A stretch of 46,148 bases of DNA, from contig CAMCYL010000009.1 of NCBI GenBank assembly GCA_945883905.1, positions 1 through 46,148 on the forward strand. The letters are read 5' to 3'. Every line of letters begins with the position of its first letter. Positions within the stretch are counted from its first letter, which is position 1. A model generated the notes under the pieces. It was not told the origin of the DNA and ran no database searches. It saw nothing but the letters and a program-made list of their open reading frames with translations. The stretch comes from Akkermansia muciniphila. Lineage in GTDB: Bacteria; Verrucomicrobiota; Verrucomicrobiia; Methylacidiphilales; CAMAQI01. The translations under genes and the position numbers were made by a program. Positions 33,166 to 41,687 of the stretch are shown here, piece by piece.

Positions 33166-34686
33166 ATGAAACCAGTCCAACATGCGATTCAGCCGACCCG
33201 AGATGATGATTTTCCAGAATGGTACCAACAGGTGATTGCCTCCGCTGATTTGGCCGAGAACTCCGAGGTTCGCGGCTGCATGGTGATTAAACCGTGGGGA
33301 TATGGAATCTGGGAGAGTATTCAACGCCAACTCGATTTTGAATTCAAGGAGACCGGACATCAAAATGCTTATTTCCCACTTTTCATTCCATTGAGCTACC
33401 TCCAAAAGGAGGCGGCTCATGTGGAGGGATTTGCGAAAGAGTGTGCCGTCGTTACGCATCATCGTTTAGAGGCGGGTCCGGACGGTAAGCTTGTTCCAAA
33501 AGGAGAGCTTTCGGAGCCGCTTGTCGTGCGTCCCACTTCAGAGACGATTATCGGAGCCGCCTATGCGAAGTGGGTTCAATCCTATCGGGATCTGCCAATT
33601 TTGATTAATCAATGGGCGAATGTGGTTCGTTGGGAGATGCGACCGCGTCTTTTTTTACGGACGGCTGAATTTCTCTGGCAGGAGGGGCATACGGCTCATG
33701 AAACCAGTGCCGAGGCGATTGCTGAAACGGAGAAGATGCTCGGGGTTTACGAGAGATTTGCGCGTGAGCATTTAGCTTTACCAGTGATTCCCGGAAGGAA
33801 ATCTCCGAGTGAGCGCTTTCCTGGGGCAGTTGATACCCTTTGTATCGAGGCGATGGTACAGGATCGCAAGGCGGTTCAAGCGGGAACCTCCCATTTTCTC
33901 GGACAGAATTTTGCCAAGGCCTCTGGAATTAAATTTCAATCCCGGGAGGGACAAGAGGAACATGCGTGGACGACGAGTTGGGGGGTCAGTACCCGTCTCA
34001 TTGGGACGATGATCATGGCTCATGCCGATGATGATGGATTGATTTTGCCTCCTCGGGTTGCGCCGAAGCATCTCGTGATTCTTCCCGTGGTTCCGAAAGA
34101 GGAGCATCGAGCCTCGATTATTGAGGCCTGTGAAAAATTGGCGGCGGAATTAAAGAAGCAGCTTTTTCATGGGGAGGTGTTGCGGGTTGAGATCGATAAA
34201 CGAGAGGTCAATGGAGGTCAGAAGAGTTGGGATTGGATCAAAAAGGGAATTCCATTGCGTGTGGAGATCGGACCTCGTGATCTTGAAAAGGGCTCTGTTT
34301 TTGTCGGACGTCGAGATAAGGCGGCGAAGGATAAAACCGGCTATCCGATGAGTGAGTTTGTGCAAAATGCCCCCGCTATTTTGCAAGAGATTCAGGATAC
34401 TATTTATGCAAGGGCTTTGAGCTTCCGGGATCAGAATATCGTCAAGATCGATTCCAAGGAGGAGTTCTATCAATTCTTCACGCCGAAGAACGCCGATAAA
34501 CCGGAGATTCATGGAGGCTTTGCCTTAACGCATTGGGATGGATCGGCTGAGACCGAGGAGAAAATTAAGGAGGAACTCAAGGTGACAATTCGCTGCATTC
34601 CTTTTGAGAAAAGTCCAGAGGCAGGGACCTGTCCTTTCACAGGAAAACCGAGCGCTCAACGGGTGATCTTTGCGAAGTCTTATTAG
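33166..34686 (+). CDS. proS: prolyl-tRNA synthetase (archaeal/eukaryotic type)
   Basis: 506 residues from the ATG at 33166. The frame is open to a GTG at 33097, but those codons derive from the right end of the repeat element. DDFPEWYQQVIASADLAENS and VRGCMVIKPWGYGIWESIQR are typical ProS type 3 starts; class II motifs follow as LVVRPTSETI (motif 2 region), WRWEMRPRLFLRTAEFLWQE-like VVRWEMRPRLFLRTAEF, and GTSHFLGQNFAKAFG-like GTSHFLGQNFAKASG with THWGVSTRLIG-like TTSWGVSTRLIGTMIMAHAD (motif 3). The anticodon-binding domain and a C-terminal zinc-like region end in FAKSY. It charges tRNA-Pro. No YbaK-type editing insert is present, as expected for this type. Confidence 0.95.
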   Translation: MKPVQHAIQPTRDDDFPEWYQQVIASADLAENSEVRGCMVIKPWGYGIWESIQRQLDFEFKETGHQNAYFPLFIPLSYLQKEAAHVEGFAKECAVVTHHRLEAGPDGKLVPKGELSEPLVVRPTSETIIGAAYAKWVQSYRDLPILINQWANVVRWEMRPRLFLRTAEFLWQEGHTAHETSAEAIAETEKMLGVYERFAREHLALPVIPGRKSPSERFPGAVDTLCIEAMVQDRKAVQAGTSHFLGQNFAKASGIKFQSREGQEEHAWTTSWGVSTRLIGTMIMAHADDDGLILPPRVAPKHLVILPVVPKEEHRASIIEACEKLAAELKKQLFHGEVLRVEIDKREVNGGQKSWDWIKKGIPLRVEIGPRDLEKGSVFVGRRDKAAKDKTGYPMSEFVQNAPAILQEIQDTIYARALSFRDQNIVKIDSKEEFYQFFTPKNADKPEIHGGFALTHWDGSAETEEKIKEELKVTIRCIPFEKSPEAGTCPFTGKPSAQRVIFAKSY

Positions 34687-34702
34687 ATGAATCGCTGTTT
34701 TT

Positions 34703-36160
34703 ATGAGTTCACTGCTTCACTATCGTCGCTGGACAATCTTTCTTTTGTTGGTTCTCACAATCTTTCGTTTGTGGTTTTGTACTTACCATGAGCTTGTTGA
34801 GGATGAATCGTATTATCGGCTCTGGTCTCAGCATCTCGATTGGAGTTACTACAGTAAAGGACCTTTAATCGCATGGACGATTTATTTCGGAACTTCGATC
34901 ATGGGGGATACCGTTTTTGGAATCCGCTGGATCTCAGTTTTGCTTTCGGCGGCGACCGGTTGGATGTTGTTTCGACTTGGAGTTCGACTTTGGAACGAGC
35001 GCGTCGGTTTTTGGGCGGTGGTCATTGCCGCGACCTTGCCGCTTTATGCGATTGGCTCCGTATTAATGACAATCGATCCTTTGAGTGTCTTTTTTTGGGT
35101 TTTGGCAGCGCATCTTTTTCTTAATGCGATCGAGCAGGATCGATCTCTCCAATGGATTGGCTGTGGATTGGCTGTGGGGATCGGTTTTTTGGCAAAATTT
35201 ATCAACGCGATTGAGTTGGTTTGTTTTTTAATCTTTCTGATGACCGATTCCGAAAAACGGCACCTCCTTTTGAAAAAACGATTTTATCTGATGCTGATCG
35301 CTTTTGCTCTCTGTATGATCCCCGTTTTTTATTGGAACGCCTCCCACGGTTGGATTACGGCAACGCACTTACAGGAGCGCGGGGCATTGACTCATTCATT
35401 TGTAATTCGATGGAGAGAGAGTTGGCAGTTTCTTTATATGCAAGCGGTGGTGATCTCCCCTTTATACTTTTTCGCAATTATTGGCGTTGCTTTTAGTTCA
35501 TGGGGATTGTTTTTTAATTCGAATCAAGAGAATCGCAGTCGGCGTTTTGCGCTCGCTCTTTTTCTTCCGATCTTTCTTTTTTATTTTCTCCTCAGTTTAA
35601 ATGATAGTGGTGAGGCGAACTGGACTGCGACGGGGTTAGCCGGGGGAATTCTTCTTTTAGCCTCCCTGTTTGCCGAGCCAGAGAAATCTCGAGGCAAATC
35701 TCTTTTTGTTTCTATGGCATTTGGAGTTGCCTTGACGCTCACTATTTTGCTTCACGATGCCTACCGACTAGGCATTGACTTCAAAGGAGATCCCGCGAAT
35801 CGTTTGCGGGGGTGGAGCGATCTGGCACAGAAAGTGGAGGCGGTCCGAGAGCCGAATGATTTGATTATTGGCAATAAATATCAGACGGCGAGTATCCTCG
35901 CTTTTTACTTGCCGGATCGACCAACCACCTATATTCCGAAAACCGAACGGATTCAGAATCAATTCTCCTTTTGGCCAAGTTATGATTTAAAGAGCGTTCG
36001 TCGGGCGATTTTGGTGACGGACTCGATTGATGAAGTTCCTGATGCTCTTAAGCTCCAGTTTTCAAATATTGAAAAAGTGGCTGACTTCTATCGTCAAGAT
36101 CGGGGGAGAGATCTTAAACGGTATCAAGTTTATCGATTGGAAAAACCGATTTTACCTTAG
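34703..36160 (+). CDS. GT39-type membrane glycosyltransferase (ArnT/PMT_2-like)
   Basis: 485 residues with about ten hydrophobic helices. After helix 1, the luminal loop carries VEDESYYRLWSQHLDWSYYS, the Asp-Glu motif of ArnT/PMT family transferases, then KGPLIAWTIYFGTSIMGDT and FGIRWISVLLSAAT. Helix-rich middle includes MTIDPLSVFFWVLAAHLFL and GIGFLAKFINAIEL. The C-terminal ~120 residues form a soluble periplasmic domain. The family moves sugars from polyprenyl-phosphate donors to lipids, glycans or proteins. It starts 16 nt after proS and its stop overlaps the stop of the convergent aminotransferase by 4 nt. Confidence 0.85.
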   Translation: MSSLLHYRRWTIFLLLVLTIFRLWFCTYHELVEDESYYRLWSQHLDWSYYSKGPLIAWTIYFGTSIMGDTVFGIRWISVLLSAATGWMLFRLGVRLWNERVGFWAVVIAATLPLYAIGSVLMTIDPLSVFFWVLAAHLFLNAIEQDRSLQWIGCGLAVGIGFLAKFINAIELVCFLIFLMTDSEKRHLLLKKRFYLMLIAFALCMIPVFYWNASHGWITATHLQERGALTHSFVIRWRESWQFLYMQAVVISPLYFFAIIGVAFSSWGLFFNSNQENRSRRFALALFLPIFLFYFLLSLNDSGEANWTATGLAGGILLLASLFAEPEKSRGKSLFVSMAFGVALTLTILLHDAYRLGIDFKGDPANRLRGWSDLAQKVEAVREPNDLIIGNKYQTASILAFYLPDRPTTYIPKTERIQNQFSFWPSYDLKSVRRAILVTDSIDEVPDALKLQFSNIEKVADFYRQDRGRDLKRYQVYRLEKPILP

Positions 36161-37233
36161 CTCGATTTTAAAGAGTCATCGAGCCAACCGAGGAGTTGTT
36201 CGATATTTGCCGTCGATTCATCTCCCATGTGAGAGATTCGGAAGGTGGTTCCTTTGATTTTTCCGTACCCGCCATCAATAATGCAGTTATATTTACTCTT
36301 GAGCGCGGCGATCATCTTGGCGACATCGATTCCCTTGGTATTTTTCACGCAGGTTAAACTCACGGAGGCGTAGCCCGCTTCGGAAAAGAGTTCAAATCCA
36401 TTTTTCTGAACCCAAGCGCGGGTGATCTCGGCGTTCTTGAGGTGACGTGCAAAGCGCTTCTCCATTCCCTCCTCCATGATATCTTCAATCTTACTTCGCA
36501 AAGCGTAGAAGTGAGAGATCGAGGGAGTAGTTGGGGTCATGTTGCTTTCGTGATTCTTGCGGAATTCGAGAAAGTCAAAATAGTAACCCCGATCCTTCAG
36601 GGTTTCTGCTTTTTTAAAGGCTTTTTCAGAAACGGCAAAAACAGCTGCTCCTGCGGGGAGGGCCAGTGCTTTTTGGGTTCCGGCAAGCATCACATCAATC
36701 CCGAGTTCATCAAATTTGATGGGAACCGCAGTAAATGAGGAAACGGTATCGACGATGAAATGAACCTCAGGATATCGTTTCATCATGGCAGCGATTTCGT
36801 TCAGAGGATTCATCGTTCCGGTGGAGGTCTCGTTATGAATCAAGGTGACGGCATCAAATTCACCGGTTTTAATTTTTGCCTCAATCATCTCGGCAGTGAT
36901 CGCTTGACCCCATTCAACTTGGAGTTTCTCAGCCTGCTTACCGCACTTAAGAGCGACATCATACCATTTGTCCGAGAAGGCACCACTCATACAGTTGAGT
37001 ACTTTTTTTGAAACGAGATTGCGAATAGAGCCCTCCATCACCCCCCAAGCAGAGGAGGTGCTGACGAAAACCGGCTGGGTGGTATAAAAAAGCTTTTGTA
37101 GTCCGGGCCGAACTTGTGCATAGAGATCTTGGAACCCTTTTCCTCGATGCCCCATCATCGGTGATGCGAAAGCCTTCAAGGTTTTTTCAGAAACTTCAAT
37201 GGGACCGGGAATAAAGAGTTTAGTGTGTGCCAT
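36157..37233 (-). CDS. class V aminotransferase (serine-pyruvate/alanine-glyoxylate type)
   Basis: 358 residues from MAHTKLFIPGPIEVSEKTLK at 37233; the frame extends to 37317 without family similarity. Fold-type I features: MMGHRGKGFQDLYAQ (22-40), STSSAWGVMEGSIRNLV, HNETSTGTMNPL, VDTVSSF with Asp162 contacting PLP nitrogen, and GTQKALALPAG with Lys188 as PLP lysine. Its best fit is the serine-pyruvate/alanine-glyoxylate/phosphoserine-like subgroup used in photorespiration-like glyoxylate or purine catabolism. The C-terminal RISHMGD holds the substrate-carboxylate arginine. It stands alone, convergent with the GT39 gene. Confidence 0.85.
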   Translation of the reverse strand: MAHTKLFIPGPIEVSEKTLKAFASPMMGHRGKGFQDLYAQVRPGLQKLFYTTQPVFVSTSSAWGVMEGSIRNLVSKKVLNCMSGAFSDKWYDVALKCGKQAEKLQVEWGQAITAEMIEAKIKTGEFDAVTLIHNETSTGTMNPLNEIAAMMKRYPEVHFIVDTVSSFTAVPIKFDELGIDVMLAGTQKALALPAGAAVFAVSEKAFKKAETLKDRGYYFDFLEFRKNHESNMTPTTPSISHFYALRSKIEDIMEEGMEKRFARHLKNAEITRAWVQKNGFELFSEAGYASVSLTCVKNTKGIDVAKMIAALKSKYNCIIDGGYGKIKGTTFRISHMGDESTANIEQLLGWLDDSLKSS

Positions 37234-37442
37234 AGGTGGAGTGACGGTAGAGGAGAGAAAAATAAATGGCAACTTTTTTGAATCACTTCCCTTTAAAAGG
37301 GAGGGGGAGTAATTCAAAAAAAGGAGACTTTTTCAAAGCAAAAAATAAAATTGAAGATAAAATGATGGATTTTAAAATTCAGACGTCGGACCAAGGGATT
37401 GATTCTTTACTCAAAAAAAGGGGCGTAACCGCCTATTTTAGG

Positions 37443-38216
37443 ATGAAGCGGTTTTTTTTTAATAAGCTCTTCTATTTTTTGATTTCTGTTGGGTGTGTGG
37501 CTCAAATGGGGTTCTCTGAGATCGATCCATTGCCGACTCCCGAGGTTATTTTGAAGAATGTGGTGGAGAGAGAGACCGCAACTCGAAAGGCACTTGAATC
37601 TTGGCAATATCATCAAGTGGTTAGGAATTGGATCGAAAAGAAACAAGGGGTGAAGATCGACTCTGAGGAGGATCAGATGAGGGTTCGTCCGAGAAGTGAG
37701 TCCTCCTTTATGATTTTAAATCCTCTGGGGGAATGGATCCATGGGGGGACTCCGGATAATGAGGCGGCTCGAAAAGGAAGAAATATCCAACGCAATCTGG
37801 AGATCGCTAGTTTAAATACTTTAAGGGAGCGCTTTGACTTTAAAGGAGTGGGAAAGGAAAAGAGAGGGGAGATCGAGGTTTATCGCTTTCGTTTAATCTC
37901 AAAATCGGATTTTAAGCCAAAGAATCGGATTGATAAGGTGATGAAGGAGGTTGAAGGTGATTTATGGGTTGATTTGAGTGATTACTCAGTCATGGGAGTT
38001 GAGGGGAGGTTGCTGAGATCGACTTCGGTTGCCTGGTTATTTGCGACGATTGAAACCCTTCGTTTTGAATATCAGACCCAGGTTTTACCGATTGGACGTG
38101 TTATGTCCGGCTTCGATCTTGATCTCAAGTTAAAAGGGATGGGGGGGAGTTCGACCCGCTATCGACAGGTTCGAATGACGGAGTATCAATCAAATCCTGG
38201 ACAAGATATTTGGTAG
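37443..38216 (+). CDS. secreted protein of unknown function (LolA-like fold possible)
   Basis: 257 residues from the ATG at 37443, chosen because it exposes a signal peptide (MKRFFFNKLFYFLISVGCVA, cleavage near Ser27); the frame is open from 37266. The mature protein has LESWQYHQVVRNWIEKKQ, RFRLISKSDF, EVEGDLWVDLSDYSVMGVEG and FEYQTQVLPIGRVMSGFDLD. The pattern of a substance read-out 'VEGDLWVDLSDYSV' resembles outer-membrane lipoprotein-sorting/LolA-like periplasmic proteins, but this is weak. No operon partner is evident; the next gene, accB, is 273 nt away. Confidence 0.65.
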   Translation: MKRFFFNKLFYFLISVGCVAQMGFSEIDPLPTPEVILKNVVERETATRKALESWQYHQVVRNWIEKKQGVKIDSEEDQMRVRPRSESSFMILNPLGEWIHGGTPDNEAARKGRNIQRNLEIASLNTLRERFDFKGVGKEKRGEIEVYRFRLISKSDFKPKNRIDKVMKEVEGDLWVDLSDYSVMGVEGRLLRSTSVAWLFATIETLRFEYQTQVLPIGRVMSGFDLDLKLKGMGGSSTRYRQVRMTEYQSNPGQDIW

Positions 38217-38441
38217 TTATCTAAGTATGCTAAGCGAATGTATTAAATTAGTTAATCTTATTTAATGTTTATATTTTTTTAGTAATTCTAATTTATACGT
38301 GGATTTTATAGGATTTGTCTATTCTTAAAATACTCTAAAATAAGATGAATTTTGAGGTATTTTGACTTATTTTCATCTAAAACAGGCTGTTTTAGGTGAT
38401 TTTTACTGTTTTTTGCGTTTTATGTTTCTGAAAAAGACTTG

Positions 38442-38447
38442 TATAAA
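38442..38447 (+). promoter_or_regulatory. candidate -10 box of accB in a 273-nt AT-rich gap
   Basis: TATAAA, 42 nt before the accB ATG, is the best -10 in 38217-38489. A matching -35 is weak (TTTATG at 17-nt spacing). The gap is very AT-rich, with several TTTTA/TAAAA words and an imperfect repeat (CTAAAACAGGCTGTTTTAG, 38376-38394, nearly palindromic). No gene is seen in it. Confidence 0.3.
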
Positions 38448-38489
38448 TAGAATCAACTCTCTACGATTCGAATTAAGAAGGGAATTATT

Positions 38490-38948
38490 ATGGATTTGAA
38501 AGAAATTAAAGCCGTTATTGATCTCATGACCCGAAATGGGCTCGCTGAGTTTGAACTAGAGAAACCGGAGTTTAAGATTCGGGTGAAAAAGGGGAACCAA
38601 CTCGGAGAGATGATTGTTTCTACTCCTCAGCAAGTGAGTTATGTTCCTGCTTCAGCAGTTCATGCGGCTCCCTCGGTCCCTGTTGCGGCTCCGGTCGTTG
38701 AGAGTTCCGGTATTCCGATTAACTCTCCGATGGTGGGAACATTTTATCGTTCTCCCTCTCCTGATTCTCCTGCGTATGTGGAGGTCGGCAAGGAGGTGGG
38801 GCCTGATACGGTTGTTTGTATTATTGAGGCAATGAAGGTCATGAATGAGATTAAGGCAGAGGTCAAAGGGGTGATCACTGAGATTTTGGCCGAAACCGGG
38901 AAGCCCGTCGAGTTTGGAAAGCCGCTTTTCAAGGTTCGTCCCACTTAA
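38490..38948 (+). CDS. accB: biotin carboxyl carrier protein of acetyl-CoA carboxylase
   Basis: 152 residues. N-terminal acyl-carrier-like helix region (DLKEIKAVIDLMTRNGLAEF, ELEKPEFKIRVKKG), an Ala/Pro/Val linker (53-72), and the biotinyl domain PINSPMVGTFYRSPSPDSPA, with Lys116 in EAMKVMNEIK as the biotinylated lysine. BCCP carries CO2 between biotin carboxylase and the carboxyltransferase in fatty-acid synthesis. AAGGGA 7 nt upstream of the ATG is a fair Shine-Dalgarno. The accC gene follows after 108 nt, the standard accBC order. Confidence 0.96.
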   Translation: MDLKEIKAVIDLMTRNGLAEFELEKPEFKIRVKKGNQLGEMIVSTPQQVSYVPASAVHAAPSVPVAAPVVESSGIPINSPMVGTFYRSPSPDSPAYVEVGKEVGPDTVVCIIEAMKVMNEIKAEVKGVITEILAETGKPVEFGKPLFKVRPT

Positions 38949-38981
38949 TATTTAATTTTAAAGATTGATCGAAATCACTGT

Positions 38982-39040
38982 TTTTTGATCAAAAACAATC
39001 AATAAAGCCTAAAAAAGAGTCAAATAACTCTAAAAAGGCT
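38982..39040 (+). other. palindromes in the accB-accC gap
   Basis: TTTTTGATCAAAAA (38982-38995) is a perfect 14-bp palindrome. AGCCT...AGAGT (39006-39020) pairs with ACTCT...AGGCT (39027-39040) at both ends, with A-A mismatches in the middle. The gap is AT-rich and ends directly at the accC ATG with no Shine-Dalgarno. Confidence 0.4.
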
Positions 39041-39056
39041 CAAAAATCGGATTTTT

Positions 39057-40433
39057 ATGTTTTCCAAGATCCTTATCGCTAATCGCGGAGAAATTGCTGT
39101 TCGAATCATTCGGGCTTGTCGAGAGCTTGGAGTTCAAACACTTCAGGTCTATTCCGAGGCCGATAAAGAGTCGCTTGCCGTACAGCTAGCCGATCAAGCG
39201 ATCTGTATTGGGAAGGCTCCAAGTCCAGAGAGTTATCTTAAGATTGATCGGATTATCAGTGCGGCGGAGATAGGGGATGTCGATGCGATTCATCCTGGCT
39301 ACGGATTTCTTTCAGAGAATGCTCATTTTGCTGAGGTTTGTGAGAGTTGTAATATAAAGTTTATTGGACCTAAACCTTCGGCGATTCGGTCGATGGGAGA
39401 TAAGGCTGTCGCTCGTGAGACGGCGAAGAAGGCGGGGGTTCCGACGACTCCGGGAAGTGAAGGAATTTTGGAAAACGAACAGGAGGCACTTCGGGTCGCC
39501 AAAAAGATAGGCTATCCTGTGATGATTAAGGCGGTTGCTGGTGGGGGGGGACGAGGAATGCGTCCGGCTCATAATGATGTCTCATTGGTTCAAGGATTTT
39601 TATCGGCGCGTCAAGAGGCGGAGAAGGCCTTTGGAAATGGGGCGCTTTACATGGAGAAATTGATCGAGAATCCTCACCATATTGAGTTTCAGATCCTTGC
39701 GGATCAAAAGGGAAATGTGGTCCATGTGGGAGAACGGGATTGTTCGATTCAACGTCGCCATCAAAAATTGATCGAGGAATCGCCCTCACCAATTTTGTCT
39801 GCCGATCTTCGAAAGAAGATGGGGAAGGCCTCCGTTAAGCTGGCGCAATCGGTGAATTATGAGGGGGCGGGAACGATTGAGTATTTGGTCGATGATCATG
39901 GTAATTTTTATTTCATGGAGATGAACACTCGGATTCAGGTCGAGCATCCGGTGACCGAAGAGGTCTATGGGGTTGATTTAGTGAAAGAACAGATCCGGAT
40001 TGCGGCGGGGTTGCCGTTGGATAAGAAGTTTTATGATTTGAAGCCCCAACGTCATGCGATTGAGATGCGGATCAATGCCGAGGATCCTTATAATAATTTT
40101 ATGCCCTCTCCGGGAAAAATCGGATTTTATTATCCTGCGGGGGGAATTGGAGTGCGAGTGGATTCGCATATTTTTGCTGGGTATACCATCCCTCCTTATT
40201 ATGACTCGATGATTGCGAAGTTAATTGTAACGGGGGACGATCGAGAGATGGCGATTACGAGGCTCAAGCGTGCGCTTGATGAATTTATGATCGATGGGGT
40301 AAAGACCACGATCCCCTTTGGTCAGGAGATTTTAGGAGATCCGGATTTTCAAAAGGGGAATTACTCAACTCATTTTGTCGAAAAACTAATGTTGCAGCGA
40401 AAACATCATAATCCCCCGCTTCCGAAGAAATAA
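39057..40433 (+). CDS. accC: biotin carboxylase of acetyl-CoA carboxylase
   Basis: 458 residues, full length. [20 protein letters not shown] at the N-terminus, [19 protein letters not shown], the ATP-grasp glycine-rich loop [54 protein letters not shown], and [20 protein letters not shown] (catalytic Glu/Arg region). The C-terminal domain has [12 protein letters not shown] and [12 protein letters not shown]. It carboxylates biotin on AccB with ATP and bicarbonate. The carboxyltransferase genes accA and accD are not in the window. Confidence 0.97.
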   Translation: MFSKILIANRGEIAVRIIRACRELGVQTLQVYSEADKESLAVQLADQAICIGKAPSPESYLKIDRIISAAEIGDVDAIHPGYGFLSENAHFAEVCESCNIKFIGPKPSAIRSMGDKAVARETAKKAGVPTTPGSEGILENEQEALRVAKKIGYPVMIKAVAGGGGRGMRPAHNDVSLVQGFLSARQEAEKAFGNGALYMEKLIENPHHIEFQILADQKGNVVHVGERDCSIQRRHQKLIEESPSPILSADLRKKMGKASVKLAQSVNYEGAGTIEYLVDDHGNFYFMEMNTRIQVEHPVTEEVYGVDLVKEQIRIAAGLPLDKKFYDLKPQRHAIEMRINAEDPYNNFMPSPGKIGFYYPAGGIGVRVDSHIFAGYTIPPYYDSMIAKLIVTGDDREMAITRLKRALDEFMIDGVKTTIPFGQEILGDPDFQKGNYSTHFVEKLMLQRKHHNPPLPKK

Positions 40434-40470
40434 TTTTTTTTTCAATTAAACTCCATGGAGAAAGTTGTTT

Positions 40471-40513
40471 CGTGTGAGACAATGTTTTTAAGTTTTTTTA
40501 TTTTGGACACTAG
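40471..40513 (+). repeat. modular repeat element, copy E (right end only)
   Basis: CGTGTGAGACAATG (from 40471) followed by the T-run and TTATTTTGGACACTAGT matches the right end of the other copies. No left GTCCAAAATAA end is seen between accC and here, so it is a solo end or a remnant. It stops 70 nt before the start of the first prepilin gene. Confidence 0.55.
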
Positions 40514-40582
40514 TATCATTTTGTTGGGATTTAGTGTTGTTTTTCAGAAGAGCTTCTTTATGTTTGAACCTAATTATCAAAT

Positions 40583-41239
40583 ATGAAGATTTCTTTAATA
40601 CTCAAGCAGTCGAGAAGAGGTCGAGGGTTTCGAAATCGAGCAGGATTTAGTTTGGTAGAAATTTTGGTTGTTTTGGCGATCATCGGAGTTTTATCCTCGG
40701 TCTCGCTTCCGGCTTTTTTAAAAATTCAAAAACGATCTAAACTGAATCGATCGACAGAGATGATCTTTGATCAAATCCGTTTAGCGAGGACGGAGGCGGC
40801 TTCGTTGAACCGAACGGTGGCCTTCCTATTGATTGAACCTCAAGCGAATGCGGGAGAGGGGAAGGCGTATACGCAGATTCAACGGTTTTATGAGACCGAT
40901 CTTGAGCCGGGAGCGCTCACGCCTCAATATAAACCTTCAACGAAACGGATTAATTTAGCGGAGGGAATCGTGATTCATTCAAGTCCCGAATGGTCGAACT
41001 TATTAAAGGAGGAGGGGACATCGAGAGGCGAGTTCGTGAGATCCGGAGAAAAGTATCGATCTATTTTGATTTATCCCAGTGGAAAAACCAGTTTGAATGA
41101 TGACAATAGTGAGGAAGGGGTCTCCGGTTTTTTCATTACGTTGGTTTATCAGGAAGAGATTGATAAAAAGGAGCCAGCGGTTTTTGTAACGATCACGATT
41201 GATCCAAAAACAGCGCTGCCGAAGGTGTGGAAGAAATAA
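40583..41239 (+). CDS. prepilin-like protein, Verru_Chthon cassette protein D type
   Basis: 218 residues. Type IV prepilin signal: basic leader, then G21|F22 SLVEILVVLAIIGVLSSVSL with Glu26 at +5 of the mature protein. The following helix (KRSKLNRSTEMIFDQIRLAR, TEAASLNRTVAFLLIE) and the beta-rich C-terminus resemble GspH/FimT pseudopilins and, more specifically, the D protein of the Verru_Chthon cassette, which carries the same NRTV stretch after a long N-terminal helix. It is the first of three consecutive prepilin-like genes. It probably forms a minor component of a pseudopilus or a surface protein processed by a prepilin peptidase. Confidence 0.75.
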   Translation: MKISLILKQSRRGRGFRNRAGFSLVEILVVLAIIGVLSSVSLPAFLKIQKRSKLNRSTEMIFDQIRLARTEAASLNRTVAFLLIEPQANAGEGKAYTQIQRFYETDLEPGALTPQYKPSTKRINLAEGIVIHSSPEWSNLLKEEGTSRGEFVRSGEKYRSILIYPSGKTSLNDDNSEEGVSGFFITLVYQEEIDKKEPAVFVTITIDPKTALPKVWKK

Positions 41240-41270
41240 TGAGTGTTATCAAAATAATAAGGAGAGCTCA

Positions 41271-41687
41271 ATGAACCGCTTTCTGCATCTAAAGTTAAGA
41301 GTTTCTGAAGGATTTTCACTTTTGGAGGTCGTGGTTTCGATTGGACTTATGACCGTGGGACTTGTGGGTGTTTTGGCTTTATTGCCAGTCGGTTTGGCCG
41401 ATTATCGCGATTCAAAGCGGTTAAGTGTCGAGAGTCAGATGATCGATTATATTTCGAAGGCCTGTTTGATGGGGAGTATTGCTGAGCTTCAAAGTAGTCA
41501 GTATTATTTTGATCGTGAGGGGGTGATTTGCGATGAAAAGAAATTTGAGTATCAAGTGAGTTTGGCGTTTGGAGATCGACATGGATTGAATAATAAGCGT
41601 TTAAAGACGGTAAAGATGACGATAAAGTCCAAAGGAAGTAAAAAAGAGAAAATTAAACAGATTCTTTTAATGGAGCGATTAACTTGA
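41271..41687 (+). CDS. prepilin-like protein, Verru_Chthon cassette protein B type
   Basis: 138 residues from the ATG at 41271, which has a good Shine-Dalgarno (AAGGAG). The frame is open from 41199 inside the previous gene. Prepilin signal G14|F15 SLLEVVVSIGLMTVGLVGVL with Glu19 at +5, then ALLPVGLADYRDS. The small size, the LLPVGL stretch and the position between D- and C-like genes match protein B of the Verru_Chthon cassette. It overlaps the start of the next gene (TTG within its stop). Confidence 0.75.
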   Translation: MNRFLHLKLRVSEGFSLLEVVVSIGLMTVGLVGVLALLPVGLADYRDSKRLSVESQMIDYISKACLMGSIAELQSSQYYFDREGVICDEKKFEYQVSLAFGDRHGLNNKRLKTVKMTIKSKGSKKEKIKQILLMERLT

